This document shows positions 1-7,973 of a stretch of 28,222 bases of DNA, in pieces. The DNA is from Planctomycetia bacterium (GTDB taxonomy: Bacteria; Planctomycetota; UBA1135; GCA-002686595). Location of the stretch: positions 1-28,222 of the forward strand of contig SXKQ01000120.1 in NCBI GenBank assembly GCA_005778045.1, given 5' to 3'. The notes beneath the pieces were generated by a model, which ran no database searches, had not been told where the DNA came from, and saw only the letters and a program-made list of their open reading frames with translations. The first letter of the stretch is position 1. Each line of letters opens with the position of its first letter. The position numbers were made by a program, and so were the translations under genes.

Positions 1-839
1 GCGCGAACGGCGCAGGCAAGACCACGCTCCTGAAGTGCGTGAGCGGGATCACGCCGGTGTCGAGCGGTTCCGCGCGCATGTTCGGCTGCGACAGCTTCGA
101 GCTGCGCGATGAGCACAAGCGGCGGCTGTCGATGGTGATGGGGCAGCGCTCGCAGCTGTGGTGGGACTTGCCGGCGATCGACTCGTTCCGGCTGCTGCGT
201 GAGATCTACTCGATCCCGAAGTCCGACTTCGACGCGCGCGTGGCCGCGGCGGCCGAGCGCCTCTCGGTGGGCGACCAGCTTCAGCGCCAGTTGCGCAACC
301 TCTCGCTCGGCGAGCGCATGAAGATGGAGATCATCGGCGCGTTCCTGCACGAGCCGGACGTCGTGTTCCTCGACGAGCCGACGATCGGGCTCGACCTCGT
401 ATCGCGCGAGACCATCCGGCGCTACCTAGTCGAGATCAACCGGGCGCGCGGCGTGACGATCGTGCTGACGAGCCATGACATGGAGGACATCGAGGAGACT
501 TGTCGCAGGCTCGTGATCCTCCGGCAGGGGCGCGTGCTGTTCGACGGCGGGCTGGTCGACCTCAAGGCGCGTGTCTACGAGCGGCGCGCAATCGAGGTAC
601 ACCTCGAGGCGAGCTCGCCTTGTTGGGATCCCGCCTGGGAGCCGCTGCTCGCGCCGTTTGATGCGCGGCTCGAGCGCGCTGCGCCGCTGACCTTGCTGTT
701 CAGCGTCTCGGCTCCTGCCGTGCAACGCTTCGTGCCGTTCCTGTTCGAGCGCTTCGCGATCCGGGACCTGTCGATCGAGCACCACCCGCTCGACATGATC
801 ATCCGCCAGATCTTCCAGAACCGGGAGAGCGGCGCGTGA
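1..839 (+). CDS. ABC-2 exporter ATP-binding protein (COG4586-like), 5' truncated
   Basis: Partial gene entering from the left edge; the first full codon is at base 3. It is the cytoplasmic nucleotide-binding subunit of an ABC-2 type exporter. Counting residues from base 3, the Walker A motif ANGAGKTT is at 1-8, cut just before its first Gly. The Q-loop (MGQRSQLWW) is near 47-54, the signature LSLGERM at 100-106, Walker B VVFLDEP at 120-126 and the H-loop His at 158 (TSHDMED). The LSLGERM signature and the QLWWDLP segment are typical of the COG4586 ATPases, which work with two different permeases. The GTG at base 39 is internal, because Walker A lies upstream of it in the same frame. The stop overlaps the next start by four bases (GTGA), so the subunits are translationally coupled. 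The substrate cannot be read from sequence. Confidence 0.93.
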   Translation, partial: ANGAGKTTLLKCVSGITPVSSGSARMFGCDSFELRDEHKRRLSMVMGQRSQLWWDLPAIDSFRLLREIYSIPKSDFDARVAAAAERLSVGDQLQRQLRNLSLGERMKMEIIGAFLHEPDVVFLDEPTIGLDLVSRETIRRYLVEINRARGVTIVLTSHDMEDIEETCRRLVILRQGRVLFDGGLVDLKARVYERRAIEVHLEASSPCWDPAWEPLLAPFDARLERAAPLTLLFSVSAPAVQRFVPFLFERFAIRDLSIEHHPLDMIIRQIFQNRESGA

Positions 840-1675
840 GCTCGCTCGCGCCGGTGCATCCGCTCGTGCGCGATCTGCGCCTGCTCGGAGTCGCCTTCGG
901 CTACGAATTGCGCAAGGTCACCGCGTGGCGCGGGGGATTCGTCGTGCGCGAGCTGATGCGCAGCCTGTGGCGACCGCTGGTGATGATCTTCGTGTACCGC
1001 GCGATCCTCGTCACGCCGGACACGCGCGTCGGCGGCTTTGACTTCCCTACCATGGTCGCGTACCTGATCCTTGCCGCGAGCTTCGAGAAGCTGCTCTTCC
1101 ACCAGCGCGGCCTCGACCTCGCGGATCAGATATTTCAGGGCTACGTCACAAAGTACCTGACGATGCCCGTGCGCTTCTTCGTACTGGCCCTCGGGCGTTT
1201 TTTGCAGCACATAGCCGTACAGGCGAGCGTGGTGGCGATGCTGTGGCTCGCGGGCTGGGCCCTGTTCCCGCAGTGGTGGCCGCGGCCGGCGAGCGCGAGC
1301 GCGGCGCTGCAGGCCTTCGCTCTGGTGCTGCTCGGGAGCTACTGCGCGTTCCTTGTGTGCTTCCTCGTCAACGTGCTCGCGTTCTGGCTCGAGGTGGTGT
1401 GGACGCTCTCGGCGATGGCGAGCTTCGTGTTCAGTTTCGCGGCGGGCGTGCTGGTGCCGGTGTCCGCGATGCCAGACGGGCTCGCCGGGACGCTGCGCTG
1501 GCTGTTCCCGTACTGGGCGGTGAGCGCGCCGGGGGAGCTGTTCCTGGGGCGTCTTGGCACCCCTGACTTCGTACGCGGCGTGCTGGTGCTGCTCGCGTGG
1601 ATCGTCGCGCTCGAATTCTTGCGCCAGTTCCTGTGGCGGCGCGGCCTGCGGCGGCACGTCGGGGCGGGGGCCTGA
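836..1675 (+). CDS. ABC-2 type transporter permease, first subunit
   Basis: A 279-residue polytopic membrane protein with GTG start overlapping the ATPase stop by four bases. After a polar N-terminus (about 1-35) there are roughly six hydrophobic segments: near 40-60, 70-85, 120-145, 150-180, 185-215 and 235-260. This is the usual ABC-2 permease plan. Its place between a COG4586-type ATPase and a second permease matches the known three-gene arrangement in which two different permeases form the membrane pore. The C-terminus is strongly basic (RRGLRRH), as expected for a cytoplasmic tail. No conserved substrate-specific motif was seen. Family assignment rests mostly on topology and on the operon. 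Confidence 0.85.
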   Translation: MSSLAPVHPLVRDLRLLGVAFGYELRKVTAWRGGFVVRELMRSLWRPLVMIFVYRAILVTPDTRVGGFDFPTMVAYLILAASFEKLLFHQRGLDLADQIFQGYVTKYLTMPVRFFVLALGRFLQHIAVQASVVAMLWLAGWALFPQWWPRPASASAALQAFALVLLGSYCAFLVCFLVNVLAFWLEVVWTLSAMASFVFSFAAGVLVPVSAMPDGLAGTLRWLFPYWAVSAPGELFLGRLGTPDFVRGVLVLLAWIVALEFLRQFLWRRGLRRHVGAGA

Positions 1676-1678
1676 GCG

Positions 1679-2473
1679 ATGAACGCACTGCTGCACCACC
1701 TGCGGCTTGCGCGTGAGTTCGCGCGCGTCGGCGTGATTCGCAAGTCGCAGTTCCGCGTCGAGTTCCTCACGCAGGTCGTGATGGATACCGCGTGGTACCT
1801 CGTCCACATCGCGACGTTCGAGATCCTGTTCGCGCACACGGATTCGCTGGCGGGCTGGAGCCGCGCGGAGGTGCGCGTGTTCCTCGGTTTCCTGTTCCTC
1901 TCCGACGCCTTTTGGATGATCTGGCTCGGCCAGTGCTGGCATTTCGGGCGCGAACTCAAGGACGGCGTGCTCGACTCGCTCCGCCTGCGGCCCGGCGCGC
2001 CCGTCTTCGTGTACTTCTTCCAGCGCTTCAGCCTCGAGGCATGCATCAACGGCGCGATGGCGCTCGGCTGGCTCTTGTTCGCGCTCTGGGACATTCCGGG
2101 CGCGCTCGCGCCGCTCGGGCTGTTGAAGCTCGCGTGGGCCTTGGCGCTCGCCTTCTGGGCGCGCACGGCGCTGAGCGTCGGCTTCACGATCGCGGAGTTC
2201 CGCGCCGTCAACTCGGATCTCTCCAACCTCGCGTGGGAGGTGACGATGACGCTCGCGGATCGTCCGGTGGACGTGTTTCCGTTGCGGATGCGGCAGCTCC
2301 TCACTTCGCTCGTGCCGGTCGCCGCGCTCTCATCGCTCCCGGCGGCCTTCGTGCTGGGCCGTATCAGCGCGCTCGAAGTCGCGGCGCACAGCGCATGGAT
2401 CTTCGCGCTAGGGCTTTGGGTCTTCGCGTGGTGGCGGCGCAGCTTCCGCCACTACTCCTCTGCGCTCGGCTGA
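1679..2473 (+). CDS. ABC-2 type transporter permease, second subunit
   Basis: A 264-residue membrane protein starting at ATG three bases after the first permease's stop. The N-terminal 35 residues are amphipathic and basic, followed by about six hydrophobic segments (for example near 35-55, 65-85, 115-135, 140-165, 205-225 and 232-252). It contains the NLAWEVTMTLADRPVDVFP stretch between segments, in the region where related second permeases have a conserved loop (family recollection). It most likely pairs with the preceding permease and the upstream ATPase as an exporter of unknown substrate. It ends 12 bases before the stop of a convergent gene, so no room is left for a dedicated terminator. 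Confidence 0.85.
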   Translation: MNALLHHLRLAREFARVGVIRKSQFRVEFLTQVVMDTAWYLVHIATFEILFAHTDSLAGWSRAEVRVFLGFLFLSDAFWMIWLGQCWHFGRELKDGVLDSLRLRPGAPVFVYFFQRFSLEACINGAMALGWLLFALWDIPGALAPLGLLKLAWALALAFWARTALSVGFTIAEFRAVNSDLSNLAWEVTMTLADRPVDVFPLRMRQLLTSLVPVAALSSLPAAFVLGRISALEVAAHSAWIFALGLWVFAWWRRSFRHYSSALG

Positions 2474-2485
2474 AGTCGCGCGCCA

Positions 2486-2812
2486 TCAGCCGCGCGGCGC
2501 GGCGCGCCGGCCCGCTTCGTAGACGCCGCTGCGCTCCGAGTCGAGCTCGCCCGCTGCGTTCCAGAAGCGCCACTCGCCTGCCCGCAGCCCGTGTTCGTAC
2601 TGGCCCTGCCATTCGAGCGTGCCGTTGCGGTGCCACTGCTCCGAGAGCCCGTGCTTCTGTCCCTCGACGTACTCGGTCGAGTTGCGGCGTGTGCCGTCGG
2701 CGTGGAAGCTCACCTGCGCGCTGGCAGCGCCCGCGTGGAGGTAGCTCTGGACTCCGCCGGCAATGGCGACGGCACCGAAGGCGAGGCTGGCGACGAGGAG
2801 CAGGGTCTTCAT
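2486..2812 (-). CDS. small exported protein with MORN-like (YwqK-type) repeats
   Basis: A 108-residue protein. Residues 1-19 (MKTLLLVASLAFGAVAIAG) look like a signal peptide or a membrane anchor. The rest contains two or three short repeats of the MORN/YwqK type, in which a G-x-W/Q-x-x-Y/W-x-x-G-x-x-x-G pattern recurs: HADGTRRNSTEYVEGQKHG, then HRNGTLEWQGQYEHGLRAG, then a shorter WNAAGEL unit. Such repeats form small beta-hairpin stacks and are common in exported or lipid-anchored proteins of unknown function. The automatic label 'toxin-antitoxin system YwqK antitoxin' is often attached to this family, but nothing here supports a toxin partner. The gene is convergent with the ABC operon. Confidence 0.7.
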   Translation of the reverse strand: MKTLLLVASLAFGAVAIAGGVQSYLHAGAASAQVSFHADGTRRNSTEYVEGQKHGLSEQWHRNGTLEWQGQYEHGLRAGEWRFWNAAGELDSERSGVYEAGRRAAPRG

Positions 2813-2881
2813 GGCAAGAGAGCGGACGACCGAGCCACTCCGGCTCTTCCGACGAAGGCAGGGAATCCTCTGTTCTGGCGG

Positions 2882-3493
2882 CTAGTCCTCGCTCGCGGGC
2901 TCGCCGAAGGCTGCGCCATAGGCAGCAAGGCCCTTGGGGCGGTCCGTTTTTTCCGGGTGGGCTTCGCCGGCCGTGAGGTGCAGGTAGGTCGGCGGGTCGA
3001 TCCAGACGCTCAGGCGGTACTCAGCGTCACCGCTGTAGGACAGCACGACCAGCTGGAAGTCCTCGTACATGCCGGAGACCGTGAAGCGGCCGGACTCGGT
3101 CGCGTAGGGGCTCTCCCAGATCAGCACGAACTGCCCAAGGTAGGGGTCCCACACGCCGAGGTCGAGGTCGGCGGAGCCGGCCACGGGCTCGAGGAAGAAC
3201 TCGACGTCTTGGGGCTCGCCGGAGGTCAGCCCGAAGCCATCGAAGGGGTCGTATAGGTCGTCGCGGATATGACCGCCGATCACGAAGCTCTCGCCCGCGT
3301 AGGTCGTGCCGAGGTAGTCCGGGCAACAGCCGTCGTCGTTCGGCTCGAGCTCCCAGATGTCGTAGTAGACCGCGGGGGGCGGAGGCGGCGGAGCGTCGGG
3401 CGTGCCACAGCCGCCGCAATCGGTGCAGGCGGGCAGCAGCAGGGCGAGCGGGGCGAGCAACAGCGGAGCGGGCGCGAGGCGGGGGAGGAACAT
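2882..3493 (-). CDS. Cys- and Pro-rich lipoprotein with PPC-like beta domain
   Basis: A 203-residue predicted lipoprotein. The open frame extends upstream to 3547, but the ATG at 3493 is preferred: a good ribosome site (AAGGA, about eight bases upstream) precedes it, and it gives a clean signal peptide ending in a lipobox LPAC with Cys at 23. Two more Cys follow at 26 and 29 (CTDCGGCG), then a run of six prolines. The rest begins with ELEPNDD and continues with GESFVIGGHI and a Leu/Asp-rich beta pattern. This resembles the bacterial pre-peptidase C-terminal (PPC) domain found on secreted enzymes, but no catalytic domain is attached. A CC pair sits near residue 56. Function unknown. Confidence 0.72.
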   Translation of the reverse strand: MFLPRLAPAPLLLAPLALLLPACTDCGGCGTPDAPPPPPPAVYYDIWELEPNDDGCCPDYLGTTYAGESFVIGGHIRDDLYDPFDGFGLTSGEPQDVEFFLEPVAGSADLDLGVWDPYLGQFVLIWESPYATESGRFTVSGMYEDFQLVVLSYSGDAEYRLSVWIDPPTYLHLTAGEAHPEKTDRPKGLAAYGAAFGEPASED

Positions 3494-3644
3494 GGCGGCG
3501 GTCCTTCTGAAGGCAGCGGGGAGCTGCTTCCGCAAGGGAAACCGCAATGGGCGTGCCAGCCGAACAGGGCCTCCCTAGGCGCTGGCGGAGGGGCCGGAGC
3601 CGGGGCGCGCGTCCTCCCGAGCGGACACCCGTCCCCGCGCAGGC

Positions 3645-4106
3645 TCACCAGCGGTGGTAGGCGGGGTGTCCTTCCTTGACCGCGACGAACACGCCGCGGC
3701 AGGTGGCGGTCACCACGCCATCCGAGGACAGCGTGGCCTCGATCGTTGCCCGGTCGTCGCTCGCCTCCACCACCCGGGCCTCGAGGTGTACGGGCTTGGT
3801 CGAGGGCGTCGGCCGCTTCATCCTGACATGGAACTCGGCCGTCACGGTGCAGGGCGGAGCATCGGCGCCGCGGCGGTTCATCAGGTGCCACGCTGCGGCC
3901 CAGTTCGAGTGGCAGTCGAGCAGGGCACCGATGATGCCACCGTTGAGCATGCCGGTGAACGCCTCGTGGTGGGGTTGAGGCGTCCAGTCGGCGACGACGA
4001 GCTCGCCCTGCAAGAGGCTCTGGATGCGCAGTCCCTTGTCGTTGGCGGGTCCGCAGCCGAAGCAGCGGTTGTGGGGCGCGAAGCGGCCCTGGAGGCTCTG
4101 GCTCAT
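3645..4106 (-). CDS. hotdog-fold thioesterase, PaaI/4HBT family
   Basis: A 153-residue cytoplasmic protein of typical length for single-domain hotdog thioesterases, which hydrolyse acyl-CoA or related thioesters. The N-terminal motif CFGCGPANDKGLRI (15-28) is characteristic of a PaaI-like subgroup. The central helix motif NGGIIGALLDCHSNWAA replaces the usual HGG with NGG. The segment TVTAEFHVRMKRPTP fits the following beta strand. The open frame reaches 4178, but ATG 4106 is preferred because the extra residues are not family-like and would run across the miaB promoter on the other strand. The gene is divergent from miaB with 98 bases between starts. Substrate unknown. Confidence 0.82.
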   Translation of the reverse strand: MSQSLQGRFAPHNRCFGCGPANDKGLRIQSLLQGELVVADWTPQPHHEAFTGMLNGGIIGALLDCHSNWAAAWHLMNRRGADAPPCTVTAEFHVRMKRPTPSTKPVHLEARVVEASDDRATIEATLSSDGVVTATCRGVFVAVKEGHPAYHRW

Positions 4107-4150
4107 CGCAGTCGAGATCCCGCTTTGGGATGGCTCGGCGCGCTCGCGGG

Positions 4151-4179
4151 GTGACAGCGGCGCCGGGTGCGGGCACAAT
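4151..4179 (+). promoter_or_regulatory. sigma-70-like promoter of miaB
   Basis: GTGACA at 4151-4156 matches the TTGACA consensus in five of six positions. After a 17-base spacer comes CACAAT at 4174-4179 as the -10 element. The predicted transcript would start near 4186, giving a leader of about 19 bases with an AGAAGG ribosome site ahead of the ATG at 4205. Spacing and position fit a housekeeping promoter; this is prediction from sequence only. Confidence 0.55.
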
Positions 4180-4204
4180 CTTGCGCCCTCAGAAGGTCCC
4201 GACT

Positions 4205-5647
4205 ATGACCCTGCCCCGCTTCCAATCCAAGGCCCACGGCGACGCGACGTCGGCCCCGAAGCTGCACGTGGTCACGTTCGGCTGCCAGATGAACAAATAC
4301 GACTCCCTCTCGGTGGAGGGCCGCTTCCGCAAGCAGGGCTGGCAGACCACGGAGGCCATCGACGAGGCCGATCTCGTGCTGTTCAACACCTGCTCGGTGC
4401 GCGAGCACGCCGAGGAGCGCGTGTTCAGCTGGGTGGGGGAGTTGCGCAAAGCCAAGGAGCGCCGCCCGGACCTCGTGGTGGGCGTGATGGGCTGCATGGC
4501 CGAGCGCCTTGGCGACGAGATCTACGGTCGCTCGCCGATGGTCGATCTCGTGGTCGGCACGCGCTCGTTCCAGCACCTGCCGGCGCTCGTCGACGAGGTG
4601 CGCGAGAAGCGCGCCGCGACGCCGCTGCGCCCGGCGCGCGTGACGCGGCTTGGCTTCGACGAGGAGCCGGATGCGAGTCGCGTGGGCGAGGCCTACGCAG
4701 GCGGTCGCCATGCGTACCTGACCGTGATGCGCGGCTGCGACCTCAACTGCACGTTCTGCATCGTGCCCAAGGTGCGCGGGCGCGTCTTGTCGCGCGGCAT
4801 CGACGCACTCGTCGACGAGGCGCGCTGGATGATCGACTCCGGCGCGCAGGTGATCACGCTGCTCGGCCAGACCGTGAACAGCTGGGGCGAGGACCTGCCG
4901 GTGCCCGAGGGCGACGCGCCGCGCGGGCGCGGACGCCAGGGCCGGCCCGCGCTCGCGGACCTGATGTATCGCCTGCAGGAGCTCAACGGTCTCGAGCGCC
5001 TGCGGCTGATCACTCTGCACCCGTCCTACGTGACGCCCGCGCTCGCGCAGGCGCTGCGAGACTGCGACAAGTGCGACCGCTTCCTGCCGTTGCCGGCGCA
5101 GTCGGGTTCCGACGACGTGCTGCGGCGCATGAAGCGCGGCTACACGACCGACCTCTATCGCCGGCGCGTCGACATCCTGCGCGAGCACTGCCCCGACATC
5201 GAGCTCGGCTCGGACTGGATCGTGGGCTTCCCGGGCGAGAGCGACGCGGACTTCGAAGCGACGGAGCGCTTTCTCGTCGAGCAGCGCTTCCTCGTGAACT
5301 ACGTCTTCCAGTACAGCCCGCGCCCGTCGACGGCCGCCGAGGCGCTCACCGACGACGTGCCCGACGCGACCAAGCGCGAGCGCAACAATCGCCTGCTCGA
5401 CCTCGGCGAGAACGTCGCGCTCGCGCGCCTGCGCGAGTATCTCGGGCGCGAGCTGCCCGTGTTCGTCGAGGATCCGCACGAGAAACACGCCGGCGTCCTG
5501 CGCGCGCGCACGCACACAGGCATCTCGGTTTCGCTCAAGGGCGAACCGTCGCTCGCGGGCACCACGCAGCGCGTGAAGGTCGAGGACTGCACCGCCTTCA
5601 GCCTCGCCGGTACGCTCGCCAGCGAAGTCGTCGCGCGGCCCGAGTAG
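4205..5647 (+). CDS. miaB: tRNA-2-methylthio-N6-dimethylallyladenosine synthase
   Basis: A 480-residue radical-SAM methylthiotransferase that adds a methylthio group to i6A at position 37 of tRNAs reading UNN codons. The N-terminal UPF0004 domain has its three cluster Cys at 27 (TFGCQMN), 63 (NTCSVRE) and 97 (GCMAE). The radical-SAM cluster motif RGCDLNCTFC supplies Cys 178, 182 and 185, and a TRAM-like domain forms the last 65-70 residues. These motifs favour MiaB over the MtaB and RimO relatives. An Arg/Gly-rich insertion lies at about 232-250. The frame opens at 4130, but ATG 4205 is chosen because of an AGAAGG ribosome site eight bases upstream and a promoter ending at 4179. miaA is not in the window. 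Confidence 0.95.
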   Translation: MTLPRFQSKAHGDATSAPKLHVVTFGCQMNKYDSLSVEGRFRKQGWQTTEAIDEADLVLFNTCSVREHAEERVFSWVGELRKAKERRPDLVVGVMGCMAERLGDEIYGRSPMVDLVVGTRSFQHLPALVDEVREKRAATPLRPARVTRLGFDEEPDASRVGEAYAGGRHAYLTVMRGCDLNCTFCIVPKVRGRVLSRGIDALVDEARWMIDSGAQVITLLGQTVNSWGEDLPVPEGDAPRGRGRQGRPALADLMYRLQELNGLERLRLITLHPSYVTPALAQALRDCDKCDRFLPLPAQSGSDDVLRRMKRGYTTDLYRRRVDILREHCPDIELGSDWIVGFPGESDADFEATERFLVEQRFLVNYVFQYSPRPSTAAEALTDDVPDATKRERNNRLLDLGENVALARLREYLGRELPVFVEDPHEKHAGVLRARTHTGISVSLKGEPSLAGTTQRVKVEDCTAFSLAGTLASEVVARPE

Positions 5648-5659
5648 GTGCGGCGCCCG

Positions 5660-6700
5660 TCAGCGCGCAGGCAGCCAGCCCAGCCCGTCGGGCTCGCGCC
5701 CGGTCGGGATGCGCGCGGTGAACGTCCACGTCTCGAGCGAGAGCTCGCTCACGAGGTCGCTGTTGGTGGCCGCGATCCAGGCGCGCGGCGCGCACGGGTG
5801 CACGTAGATGCCGATCGGCGTGGGGCTCGCCGCGAAGTCGCGGCCGAGCAAGTTCGATGCGGCGCTCTCCGTCGGTGACAGCCCGAGCGGGATGCGGCGT
5901 GCTTCCATGCGCGTGCGCGCGTCGAACACCGCGAGGTCGCCCGACTGCGCACAGGAGACGAGCACGTGCCGGCCGTCGCGCGTGAACTTGAGCCGGATCG
6001 GAAACTTGGGACAGGAAAGCGTCGCCTTCGTCTCGAGCGTGTGCGCGTCGAAGATCGTGAGCGTGTCGTCGCTGCGATTGCCGACCCACAGCTCGGCGCC
6101 GTCCGGCGACAGGTCGAGCGCCTCCGGTCCCTTACCGGTCGGCACCTGCGCGATGAGTGCGCCCGTCGCCACGTCGAGCACGGAGACCGTGTCGGACTGC
6201 ATATTGGTCGTGAACACGCGGCTCGCATCGGGCGCGAGCGCGAGCATGTGCGAGAGCTTCGCGCCCGTGGGCAGCACGCGGCGTACCTCGCCCGCGAGCA
6301 CATCGACTTCGAGCACCGCCTCGCTCGCCTCGCAGGTGACGAGCACACGCGCGTCGTCGAGCCATTCGATGCCGTGGGGTCGGCCGTGGCCGAGCTCGAT
6401 CTTGCGCACCAGACGTCCGTCCCGTGCGTCGAGGACCGTGAGCGTCGTACCCGCCGTGCCCGCGCCGTAGTCGCACACGACCGCGAGCTCTCCCCGGCAG
6501 GCGACCTCGTGGGGGCCGGTGCCGGTCGGGGTGCGCAGGCGCTCGGCGCGCGCGTCGAGGTCGAACCACATCGCCGTGGCTTCGCTCTTGTGCAGCACGA
6601 CGAGCGTGCCGAGCGGCTCCGGCGCGGGCGGCGGGGTACTGGCGCAGGACGCGAGCAGGCAGGCGGGGAGGAGGCGGGCGAGGGTGCGAAGGGTGGTCAT
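5660..6700 (-). CDS. YncE-like beta-propeller lipoprotein
   Basis: A 346-residue predicted lipoprotein. Starting at ATG 6700 gives a signal peptide with lipobox LASC and Cys at 19, followed by a Pro-rich linker (STPPPAPEP). The frame continues upstream to 6949, but that part overlaps the divergent gene and looks non-coding. The mature part is built of YVTN/cytochrome-D1-type propeller blades. Clear repeats include LSPDGAELWVGNRSDDTLTI, FTRDGRHVLVSCAQSGDLAV and LAPDASRVFTTNMQSDTVSV, each about 40-45 residues apart. Such propellers usually bind ligands or proteins in the cell envelope; no catalytic residues or heme motif are visible. It is divergent from the SGNH gene (70 bases between starts). 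Confidence 0.83.
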   Translation of the reverse strand: MTTLRTLARLLPACLLASCASTPPPAPEPLGTLVVLHKSEATAMWFDLDARAERLRTPTGTGPHEVACRGELAVVCDYGAGTAGTTLTVLDARDGRLVRKIELGHGRPHGIEWLDDARVLVTCEASEAVLEVDVLAGEVRRVLPTGAKLSHMLALAPDASRVFTTNMQSDTVSVLDVATGALIAQVPTGKGPEALDLSPDGAELWVGNRSDDTLTIFDAHTLETKATLSCPKFPIRLKFTRDGRHVLVSCAQSGDLAVFDARTRMEARRIPLGLSPTESAASNLLGRDFAASPTPIGIYVHPCAPRAWIAATNSDLVSELSLETWTFTARIPTGREPDGLGWLPAR

Positions 6701-6714
6701 GGCGCGGCGCTGCG

Positions 6715-6743
6715 TTGAGGGGCCAAGGCGACGCGCGTAGGAT
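6715..6743 (+). promoter_or_regulatory. sigma-70-like promoter of the SGNH-hydrolase gene
   Basis: TTGAGG at 6715-6720 (four of six to TTGACA), a 17-base spacer and TAGGAT at 6738-6743 as the -10 element. Transcription would begin near 6750, about 20 bases before the ATG at 6771, with GAGG at 6758-6761 as a possible ribosome site. The element sits in the 70-base divergent gap, so it could be influenced by any regulator of the opposite gene. Confidence 0.5.
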
Positions 6744-6770
6744 CGCACGGGAGCCGCGAGGCTTCCAACC

Positions 6771-7937
6771 ATGCCCCAAGACGCCCCTTCCTCGCCGCGC
6801 TCGCCCCTCGTCCGCGGGCTCCTGCTGTCGCTCGCGACGCTGCTCGCGCTTCTCGTCGCATTCGAGACCGTGCCGCGCTTCGTCGCGATCGACACGCTGC
6901 GGCCCGAGGAGCTCGATCCGCTTGCGGCAGTCTTCAAGGACTCGCGCATCCAGCCGCACCCGTATCTTGCCTACGCCAACCGGCCGGGGTTCCAGAAGCC
7001 CGCGACGGACAAGGATCCGGTCGAGGTCGCGCACAACAGCCTCGGCTTCAACAGCGCCGAGGTGACTTGGAAGAAGCCCCAAGGCACGTTCCGCATCGTC
7101 TGCCTCGGCGGCTCGAGCACCTACGGCATCGGTCCGAGTTCCACGTGGACCAACTGGCCCGTCAAGCTCGGCGAGGAGCTCGGCGCGCGCTCGGCGCGAC
7201 CGATCGAGGTCGTCAACCTCGGCTGTCAGGGCTACTCGACCTTCGAGAGCCAGATCAACCTCGCACTGCGCGGCGTCGACCTCGAGCCCGACCTCGTGGT
7301 CGTGTACCACACGATCAACGATCTGCGCTGCGCGCTCTACCCCGGCGTGGCGCGCGACAACACGCACTGGCGCGCGGTCTGGCCGGTCGATCGCGAGCTT
7401 CCGATCGAGTCGGCGCTCGAGCACAGCATCACTTACAAGGCGTGGCGGCGCTACATGACCAGCTGGTGGGAAGAGCGCCAGAACCTCGGTTCGTACGTGA
7501 TCGTCGACTTCGGCAAGTACGCGCCCGATGACTATGCGCAGCCCGGTGACCCCGACCTTGGCTTCGACGCCTATCGCCGCAATCTGGTCAACATCGTGGC
7601 GCTCGCGCGCGCGCACGGCGCGGAAGTGCTGCTCGTCACCGAGGCTTGCCGGATGGGGGACCTCGACCGCTTCGGCTCCGCAGCGCTGCAGCGAGCGGGC
7701 TACGAGCGCATGACGCAGGCGATCAAGGACGTCGCGCGGGAGCGCGGCGTGCCGCTGTGCGATGCGCGCGCAGTGCTCGAGAGCACTGCGGACGTCCAGC
7801 GCGCCGAGAGTGGTACCGATCGCATCTTCGTGCGCCCCGAGAAGAAGAACGGCGAGGTGCACATGACCGACGAGGGCTGCCTGCTGCTGGCCCAGACGCT
7901 CGCGAAGCGCATCGCCGAGCTCGGGCTTGTGAAGTAG
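6771..7937 (+). CDS. SGNH/GDSL-hydrolase-like membrane-anchored protein
   Basis: A 388-residue protein with one N-terminal membrane segment (about 14-33) and a large extracytoplasmic domain of SGNH-hydrolase type. Block I is CLGGSSTYG with the likely nucleophile Ser 115, block II is LGCQGYST (150-157), and block III is YHTINDLR with Asn 183. The C-terminal His 364 lies in EVHMTDEG. In canonical SGNH enzymes an Asp stands three residues before this His; here that position is Gly, so catalysis may rest on a dyad or the enzyme may be specialised. Family members remove acetyl or acyl groups from glycans and other esters; the substrate cannot be predicted. It is convergent with mdh, with a strong inverted repeat between them. 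Confidence 0.8.
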   Translation: MPQDAPSSPRSPLVRGLLLSLATLLALLVAFETVPRFVAIDTLRPEELDPLAAVFKDSRIQPHPYLAYANRPGFQKPATDKDPVEVAHNSLGFNSAEVTWKKPQGTFRIVCLGGSSTYGIGPSSTWTNWPVKLGEELGARSARPIEVVNLGCQGYSTFESQINLALRGVDLEPDLVVVYHTINDLRCALYPGVARDNTHWRAVWPVDRELPIESALEHSITYKAWRRYMTSWWEERQNLGSYVIVDFGKYAPDDYAQPGDPDLGFDAYRRNLVNIVALARAHGAEVLLVTEACRMGDLDRFGSAALQRAGYERMTQAIKDVARERGVPLCDARAVLESTADVQRAESGTDRIFVRPEKKNGEVHMTDEGCLLLAQTLAKRIAELGLVK

Positions 7938-7973
7938 CTTCGCTGGCGCGACGCGGTGCCGCAGGAAAGGCGG

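Noticed and set aside
575..1942. A 455-codon minus-strand frame opposite the ABC exporter genes.
   Set aside because: Low-complexity Arg/His/Glu product; the plus strand shows Walker motifs and membrane segments.
2486..2812. Antitoxin of a toxin-antitoxin system, as the YwqK label would suggest.
   Set aside because: No toxin-like partner gene is adjacent, and the protein has a signal peptide; only MORN-like repeats are supported.
4116..4130. Small inverted repeat ATCCC-GCTTT-GGGAT between the thioesterase gene and miaB as an operator.
   Set aside because: Only five pairs with a short loop, no second copy, and no regulator gene nearby; compatible with chance.
4024..5721. A 565-codon plus-strand frame overlapping miaB.
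   Set aside because: Arg/Ala/Pro-rich translation without family motifs, in a shifted frame over a fully convincing miaB.
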